Shown here piece after piece: positions 58,766 to 64,000 of a DNA stretch of 64,000 bases. The notes beneath the pieces were generated by a model, which was not told the DNA's origin, ran no database searches, and saw nothing but the letters and a program-made list of their open reading frames with translations. Position 1 is the stretch's first letter; every line of letters starts with the position of its first letter. The DNA is from Hirsutella rhossiliensis (taxonomy: Eukaryota > Ascomycota > Sordariomycetes > Hypocreales > Ophiocordycipitaceae): the NCBI RefSeq assembly GCF_020360975.1, contig NW_025408673.1:186001-250000 (forward strand), read 5' to 3'. A program made the translations under genes and the position numbers.

Positions 58766-60262
58766 ATGTCGACAACGCCATGGAACAAGCCAATCCTCGC
58801 TCGACAGCGCTCCTCTTCCAACTTCATCGTAACCACAGTCTCGGTCGCCGTCTTCACTGTATATCCTGACCTCACTCCCATCACCGTTGCACGCTCTGAC
58901 CGCCAGCCAGGACATCTTCCTCTATGCCGTCATTATTCCCGTCCTGCCATTTGCCCTGACCGACCGAATTGGCATCCCAAAGGATGACGTGCAGCACTGG
59001 GTTTCCGTATCGCTCGCAGTCTTTGCCGCCGCCGTGCTTTGCTCGTCACGTTGGTCGTCCTCATCACCTACCAAGAACTCACAGCTGATGAAAAAGTAGC
59101 CACCTTTGGCTATGTCGCCGACTGCACCCAGAGCCGCCGAATCCCCATGCTCCTTGGCCTCGTCCTGCTGCTCGGCACCTCCCTCCTTCTCTGCTTCAGC
59201 ACCAACATTGCCATGCTGCTCATTGGCAGAGTCCTCCAGGGCATGTCTGCAGCCATGGTATGGAGTGTCGGGCTGGCACTCGTCGTCGACGCTGTTGACG
59301 GCCAGAAGCTCGGCGAGGCAATGGGATGGGTCGGCTCGGCCACTAGTTTCGGAACCCTGGTTGCGCCGTTGCTGGGCGGTCTCGTCTACTCAGGCGCGGG
59401 ATACTATTCCGTGTTCGCAATGTGCTTTGCCCTAATTGCCCTCGACGTCGTGTTACGGCTGTGCATCATTGAGCCCAAAGACGCAAAGCGTTGGCTCAAG
59501 GCCCAGGAACCAGAACGAGAGCCCCTCATTGCTGAAGCAGACGGCATCGGCACGCGCGAAAGACGGGATCAGCCAAATACAGGGTCATCTGCCGAGACCA
59601 ATGCGACCGAACGGCCTACAAGCCCGTCACTAAAGAAGCTGGCGCATCTGTTGAGCAAGCCCCGCCTCCTCGCTGCTCTTTTCGGCACAGTCATCGAGTC
59701 TGGCGTCCAAACGTGCTTTGACAGCACGCTACCCTTGTTTGTCTCGTCCACGTTTGGCTGGGAGGCCACCGGCGCCGGACTGGTATTCCTAGCCCTCATT
59801 CTGCCGACGTTCCTTGGTCCCTTTGCGGGAGCCTTGAGCGATCGATACGGTCCGAAATGGCCGGCCACGATTGGGTTACTGGCGGCGGCACCGCTTTTGG
59901 TGTGCCTGCGGTTTGTGACCGAGAATACCATCGGCCACCAAGTCCTGCTATGTGCGCTGTTGGCGGGCATTGGACTATCTTTGACTTTTGTCTTTGGCCC
60001 TCTCATGGCAGAGATTACCTGGGCTATCCAGGAAGGCAGTGACGACCCCACCGTGGAGCCCTACGCACTGGTCTATGGCCTGCACACCATGTCTTTTTCC
60101 GTTGGCGGGATACTGGGTCCCGTGCTGGGCGGTCTGATCCGTGACAGGCTCGGATGGCCGACCATGGGGTTGGTGTTTGGCGTGGCCAACGTTGTGGCGT
60201 CCGTCGTGCAGATTATTTGGACTGGGGGCCCTTTGAGGTTAAGTGCAGGCCAATCAGCGTAG
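58766..60262 (+). CDS. MFS transporter, vesicular-amine/SLC18-like branch
   Basis: Predicted 464 aa in three exons: 58766-58858, 58911-59049, 59100-60262. The introns are 52 and 50 nt; the second uses donor GTTGGT and acceptor GTAG and joins VLCSS to PTFGYVADCTQSRR in frame. The protein has the MFS halves: FLYAVIIPVLPFAL with DVQHWVS, the loop 2-3 motif GYVADCTQSRRIPMLLG, AMGWVGSATSFGTLVAPLLGG, then a ~70-residue charged central loop, and the second half LPTFLGPFAGALSDRYGPKWP and SVGGILGPVLGGLIRDRLG. It resembles fungal proton antiporters of the SLC18/MdtG-like group, which export drugs or small metabolites. Its position between two 2-methylcitrate cycle genes is suggestive but not proof of a link to short-chain acid handling. 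Confidence 0.9.
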
Positions 60263-60691
60263 ATGTGGTTTGTTGCTACTCAAATGTTGCCGCTGGACTG
60301 CTGGTGCTGTGCTTTCTACTTCTAAAAGGGCGTGGTCTCGGTGGCACGCCTGACAAGGTTGCATTTGCTACTCGAGGCTGGACCTGCTTGCCCGCCTGAG
60401 GCCCTCTATGATTGCAAGACGGAAAGGCGACAGGTGCTACGAAGAGTGTTGCATAATCTAAGGTTTAATTCAATACTTGAAAGTGGGAATGAAGCTGCAC
60501 GGAGCGGCCATGATAAGGAGACGAGACTGGCAGGTAGCACGGGGCAGCCTGTACTCCTCGTCCCTCTTGCACTCCCCGGGCCTCCATCTATTTAGTGCAA
60601 CTGTGCATTCCATTTACCGGTGTCTAGAGGTGCGATGTGAGACCATGGGCATATAAACCATAAAGTAGCGAATGTCCTCAACAACAAGCAA
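60263..60691. other. intergenic region between MFS gene and tRNA
   Basis: 3' flank of the MFS gene and 5' flank of the tRNA. No gene supported. Confidence 0.55.
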
Positions 60692-60787
60692 GCCCCGATA
60701 GCTCAGCGGTAGAGCGTTTCAACTGCAAAGTTGTAGAAAACGGCAAGTGCCTTGGAAAGGTCGCCAGTTCAACTCTGGCTTGGGGCA
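60692..60787 (+). tRNA. intron-containing tRNA, probably Cys (GCA)
   Basis: Cloverleaf: acceptor GCCCCGA/TTGGGGC (one G-U pair), D-arm GCTC-AGCGGTA-GAGC, T-arm GCCAG-TTCAACT-CTGGC, discriminator A. The internal promoter boxes A (TAGCTCAGCGGTAGAG) and B (AGTTCAACTCT) are clear. With U33 conserved, the anticodon loop reads CTGCAAA, giving anticodon GCA (Cys). An intron of about 22 nt begins after position 37; its TTGTA can pair with the anticodon segment TGCAA, as expected for eukaryotic pre-tRNA. Oddities: the anticodon stem seems to be 6 bp (TTTCAA/TTGGAA), and base 73 is A although tRNA-Cys normally has U73. An alternative TGC (Ala) reading lacks both U33 and the G3:U70 identity pair. Confidence 0.85.
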
Positions 60788-60792
60788 ATTCC

Positions 60793-60800
60793 TTTTTTTT
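60793..60800 (+). terminator. RNA polymerase III terminator of the tRNA gene
   Basis: Run of eight T residues beginning six bases after the tRNA end, which is the standard Pol III stop signal. Confidence 0.85.
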
Positions 60801-61651
60801 ACTGTTCAATTCTCTTGCTGCTCATCTCTTCGACTGCGCAAACGGCGCAACTGGTTGCCGGGGTGATGTCCTGTTAGAGTGCCGCATAATCGTCGGTACT
60901 TGATTTACTTGCAAAAGCCCATCTTAGTACAAGTACCGGCATCATATTTTGACTGGACGGGCTTCTTTCACGCAACGAAAGCCTTCGAAGGCGTTCGACG
61001 TGGAAACACCCTGTGTCTGGACTGTCTGCTGGCCTGGGCTTATGTTTAGGATAAGACGAGGTGGGTAGCCCACGGTAAAAATGGAGGACAGAAGGCACGG
61101 CTCAGAAACAATAAAAGGGGGGGAGGAAGGAGTGCAGTTGTACGGTGAAGAGAATTTACCTAGGTTGATGGGGACTGGTAGGAGGGAATCGGGATAAACA
61201 GCAGGCGTACAAGACAGTTGGCGACACTTTGGTAAGTTTCTCACCGCTTGTTGCCCTTTCCACATGTAAGAAAATATATGAAAACCATAAAATAAATCGC
61301 CTATTTAAATACTTTCTCGACAATAAACAGCCCATATGAATCAGGGCCGCCTGCAAACGTTAAGGTTGTCGAATGTCGTCACGCACGCTTGATGGCCCCA
61401 CTATGGCTTACACGCTGTCGATTCCCACCAAGCGCCGTTCCGAGGTCCGTCGGCTGCTGAGTAATATGTCCTCGCTCCGAGCCTAGCCGTCGCAGCCCCG
61501 CTCGCAGCCGACGCCGTTGCGCCGAAACCAACCCTCGACGTCAGCCTCTCCCTCGTCTCCCGCCACAGCTGACGGCCGGCTCAACCTCCTTCCTAACGGA
61601 ATCGACGCAAAGCCGGCCTCACGCAATCCTCTTCTCTGCTGCCCCCTCACC
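60801..61651. other. intergenic region upstream of methylisocitrate lyase
   Basis: No gene. The last ~200 bp are C-rich (leader), ending CCCTCACCATGATG at the start of the lyase gene. Confidence 0.55.
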
Positions 61652-63559
61652 ATGATGCGGAGACTGGCAACACGAGCCCCCGGGCGAGTCCTCTCATCCA
61701 CGGCCGCCTCACGAGCCCCGGCCTGCATCGCCTCCTCCGCATCAGCCCCCTCCCCGACCTTTGGCAGCTTGCGCAGCAATCTCACATCCGCCCGCACCGT
61801 GTCGTCGTCCGCCGCCATGGCCGCGCCTAACAACCCCTTCTACCACGCCACCCCGCCCGCCGACTCCTTCCAGCTGCTGCCCGAGTCGCAAAAGGCCGGC
61901 GAGGCAGAGGACGCCCTGTACGAGGCTCAGATCAAGGAGGTCGAGGCTTGGTGGTCGTCGCCCCGGTTCGCCGGCATCAAGCGGCCCTACAGCGCGGCCG
62001 ATGTCGTCTCCAAGCGCGGCACCCAGAACATCTCGTATCCGAGCTCAGTCATGGCCACCAAGCTCTTCAACCTGATCCGCGAGCGCCAGTCCAGGGGCGA
62101 GCCCATCCACACCCGTGAGTTCATCCACCCGGCTTCCCCCTTCTTTCTGGCTCTAACCCCACCAGTCGGCGCCATCGACCCCGTCCAAATGACACAGCAG
62201 GCCCCCCATCAGGAAGTCCTCTACATCTCCGGCTGGGCATGCTCCTCGCTCCTCACCTCCACCAACGAGGTCTCGCCCGACTTTGGCGACTACCCCTATA
62301 ACACGGTCCCCAACCAGGTCCAGCGCCTGGCCAAGGCACAGTCGATGCACGACCGCAAGCAGTGGGACGCGCGCCGCAAGCTCTCGGCCGACGAGCGTGC
62401 AAAGACACCCTACGTCGACTATCTGCGTCCCATCGTTGCCGACGGCGACACGGGCCACGGCGGCCTCTCGGCCGTGCTCAAGCTGGCCAAGCTGTTTGCG
62501 GAGAACGGCGCGGCGGCCGTCCACTTCGAGGACCAACTGCACGGCGGCAAAAAGTGCGGCCACCTCGCGGGCAAGGTGCTGGTGCCGACGGGCGAGCACA
62601 TCAACCGCCTCAACGCCGCGCGCTTCCAGTGGGACGTCATGGGCTGCGAGAACCTCGTCATTGCCCGCACCGACTCCGAGTCGGGCAAGCTGCTATCCTC
62701 GGCCATTGACGTGCGCGACCACGAATTCATCCTCGGCGTCGCTGATCCGGCTATCGAGCCCCTTGCCGAGGCCATGCAGGCCATGGAGGCCCGCGGTGCG
62801 TCGGGCGCCGACATTGACGCCTTTGAGGCCAAGTGGGTTGCCGGCACCCGGCTCATCACCTTTGACGAGGCCGCCGAGGCGCACATGCGCAGCCAGGGCG
62901 TCGGCCAGGACAAAGTCGAAGAGTACCGCGCCGCCACGGCCGCCGACCGCGACATGGGCATCACGCGGCGCCGCGCGCTGGCCGCCCACTACGCCGGGTC
63001 GCCAGTCTACTTCAATTGGGACGTGCCGCGCACGCGCGAGGGTTACTACCACTTCCGCGCGGGCATGGCGGCCGCCACCAAGCGCGCGCTCGCCTTTGCG
63101 CCCTACGCTGACCTGCTCTGGGTCGAGACGGGCGACCCATCGGTCGATGTGGCCACACGCCTGGGCCGCGCCGTGCGCGACGCTCACCCGGCCAAGGGCC
63201 TCGTGTACAACCTGTCACCGTCGTTCAACTGGATGGCACACGGCTTCACGCCCGAGACGCTGCGCAGCTTCGTCTGGGACATTGCGCGCGAGGGCTTCGT
63301 GCTGCAGCTCGTCTCGCTCGCGGGGCTGCACTCGACGGCCGCCGCGTCGACGGAGCTGGCGCGCGCGTTCCGTGCCGACGGCATGAAGGCCTACGTCGAC
63401 CTGGTGCAGCGCCGCGAGAAGGACCTCGGCTGCGAAGTGCTGACGCACCAGAAGTGGAGCGGCGCGAGCTACATTGACGGCATACTCGGGGCCATTCAGA
63501 GCGGCAGCTCGAGTAGTAAGAGCATGGGCAAGGGCAACACCGAGGGCCAGTTTGACTAG
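61652..63559 (+). CDS. mcl1: methylisocitrate lyase, mitochondrial
   Basis: Predicted 618 aa, exons 61652-62114 and 62166-63559. The 51-nt intron (GTGAGT, CTAAC branch, CCAG) keeps the frame open, so an unspliced reading would add 17 false residues; splicing gives IHTLGAIDPVQMTQQAPHQE. The N-terminus MMRRLATRAPGRVLSS through about residue 55 is Arg/Ser/Ala-rich, a mitochondrial presequence, unlike peroxisomal or cytosolic isocitrate lyase. The family signature KKCGHLAGKVLVPTGEH carries the catalytic cysteine; IARTDSESGKLLSSAIDVRD is the form seen in fungal methylisocitrate lyases. The reaction cleaves 2-methylisocitrate to pyruvate and succinate, the last step of the 2-methylcitrate cycle. 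Activity on isocitrate as well cannot be excluded. The frame upstream of 61652 is open but has no ATG. Confidence 0.9.
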   Translation: MMRRLATRAPGRVLSSTAASRAPACIASSASAPSPTFGSLRSNLTSARTVSSSAAMAAPNNPFYHATPPADSFQLLPESQKAGEAEDALYEAQIKEVEAWWSSPRFAGIKRPYSAADVVSKRGTQNISYPSSVMATKLFNLIRERQSRGEPIHTREFIHPASPFFLALTPPVGAIDPVQMTQQAPHQEVLYISGWACSSLLTSTNEVSPDFGDYPYNTVPNQVQRLAKAQSMHDRKQWDARRKLSADERAKTPYVDYLRPIVADGDTGHGGLSAVLKLAKLFAENGAAAVHFEDQLHGGKKCGHLAGKVLVPTGEHINRLNAARFQWDVMGCENLVIARTDSESGKLLSSAIDVRDHEFILGVADPAIEPLAEAMQAMEARGASGADIDAFEAKWVAGTRLITFDEAAEAHMRSQGVGQDKVEEYRAATAADRDMGITRRRALAAHYAGSPVYFNWDVPRTREGYYHFRAGMAAATKRALAFAPYADLLWVETGDPSVDVATRLGRAVRDAHPAKGLVYNLSPSFNWMAHGFTPETLRSFVWDIAREGFVLQLVSLAGLHSTAAASTELARAFRADGMKAYVDLVQRREKDLGCEVLTHQKWSGASYIDGILGAIQSGSSSSKSMGKGNTEGQFD

Positions 63560-63881
63560 GGGCATTTTCGGTGCTCGGCGAATTTTGAATCGTAATTCCA
63601 TATGCGCTATAGCATTCGGGCGGAGTTGACGGATTTTCTTGGTATTATTATGTCTCGGCTTGGTGAGTTTTTTACGTCTCCCAGCCAAGCAGCTGATGTA
63701 GTAGTATAAATCGCACGCATGGAGACAGTCCAGCGCATAGGAAACACAAGATCCTCGGCATCGTGCACTTGTTGCCAAGCACGCCGCAGCCACTCGTGTC
63801 CCTGAATCAGACGGACCCAAAGTCATGTTGCTGGTGATGGTTGTCTTCATTTCCCTCCTCTTGATCCTTGGACTGCGCCTT
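63560..63881. other. convergent intergenic region
   Basis: 3' flanks of the lyase and the truncated SDR gene; nothing else seen. Confidence 0.55.
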
Positions 63882-64000
63882 CTACTCGAGCGAGCTCTTG
63901 GGGGCGTTGTTCTGGGGCGCTGGCGCGGGGGGCCCCTCGGGGGTGACGTAGGCCTTGCTCAGGCCGCCGTCGACGACAAAATCGTGTCCGTTGACGAAGC
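63882..64000 (-). CDS. short-chain dehydrogenase/reductase, C-terminal end only
   Basis: The minus-strand frame entering from the right edge reads FVNGHDFVVDGGLSKAYVTP and then a Pro/Ala-rich tail ending KSSLE and a TAG stop at 63884-63882. 'G.D..VDGG' near the C-terminus is the cofactor-side signature of classical NAD(P)-dependent SDR enzymes. The body of the gene, including the Tyr-x3-Lys active site, lies outside the window, so substrate and full identity are unknown. The 18-residue tail after the SDR fold is longer than usual. Confidence 0.75.
   Translation of the reverse strand, partial: FVNGHDFVVDGGLSKAYVTPEGPPAPAPQNNAPKSSLE

Noticed and set aside
61652..63559. Label as glyoxylate-cycle isocitrate lyase
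   Set aside because: The protein has a long mitochondrial presequence and the methylisocitrate-lyase form of the conserved core; the glyoxylate enzyme is shorter at the N-terminus.

Overview
The window is nuclear DNA from a filamentous ascomycete, most likely a Sordariomycete (Hypocreales-like). The reasons are: genes with 50-130 nt GT-AG introns carrying CTRAY branch points; fungal-specific families (Rho3 GTPase, CRH cell-wall transglycosylase, GH92 and GH12 enzymes, 2-methylcitrate cycle enzymes); retrotransposons (Copia LTR, Tad-like LINE) degraded by CpA-to-TpA mutation, the mark of repeat-induced point mutation (RIP); and a tRNA gene with an intron. No bacterial operons, CRISPR arrays or prophages are present.

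Layout. Positions 1 to about 6,965 are a RIP-degraded transposon block: a minus-strand Copia element cut by the window edge, its probable LTR, a CpG-rich block nearly empty of CpA and TpG, and a ruined LINE on the plus strand. From there on the DNA is gene-bearing: GH92 alpha-mannosidase (7.3-9.8 kb, minus); a short 5'-truncated LINE copy with target-site duplication (11.9-12.7 kb); a five-exon cytochrome P450 (14.2-15.9 kb, plus); a membrane-anchored GH12 glucanase (16.2-17.3 kb, minus); a CesA-like GT2 glycan synthase (21.6-24.0 kb, plus); a third LINE fragment (25.1-26.9 kb, minus); an amino-acid permease with two apparent frame breaks (27.6-29.3 kb, minus); flavohemoglobin (31.5-32.7 kb, plus); a secreted repeat protein (33.3-34.7 kb, minus); an MFS transporter (38.7-40.7 kb, plus); an unrecognised 182-residue protein (41.0-41.7 kb, minus); mitoribosomal uS14m (43.7-44.1 kb, plus); splicing factor Cwc25 (44.7-46.0 kb, plus); Rho3 (47.2-48.1 kb, plus); a CRH transglycosylase (51.9-53.7 kb, plus); 2-methylcitrate synthase (54.1-55.7 kb, minus); a CCCH zinc-finger protein with an NYN-like domain (56.2-57.9 kb, minus); a second MFS transporter (58.8-60.3 kb, plus); an intron-bearing tRNA (60.7 kb); methylisocitrate lyase (61.7-63.6 kb, plus); and the 3' end of a short-chain dehydrogenase (63.9-64.0 kb, minus).

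How genes relate. The clearest functional link is between the two 2-methylcitrate cycle enzymes about 6 kb apart, which convert propionyl-CoA plus oxaloacetate to 2-methylcitrate and cleave 2-methylisocitrate to pyruvate and succinate. A second theme is the cell wall and extracellular polysaccharide: GH92, GH12, GT2, CRH and the polarity GTPase Rho3. Several long stretches (17.3-21.6, 34.7-38.7 and 48.1-51.9 kb) hold no gene that I can support.

Intron boundaries were placed by eye from splice signals, frame and family conservation. Protein identities rest on remembered family motifs, not on a database search.
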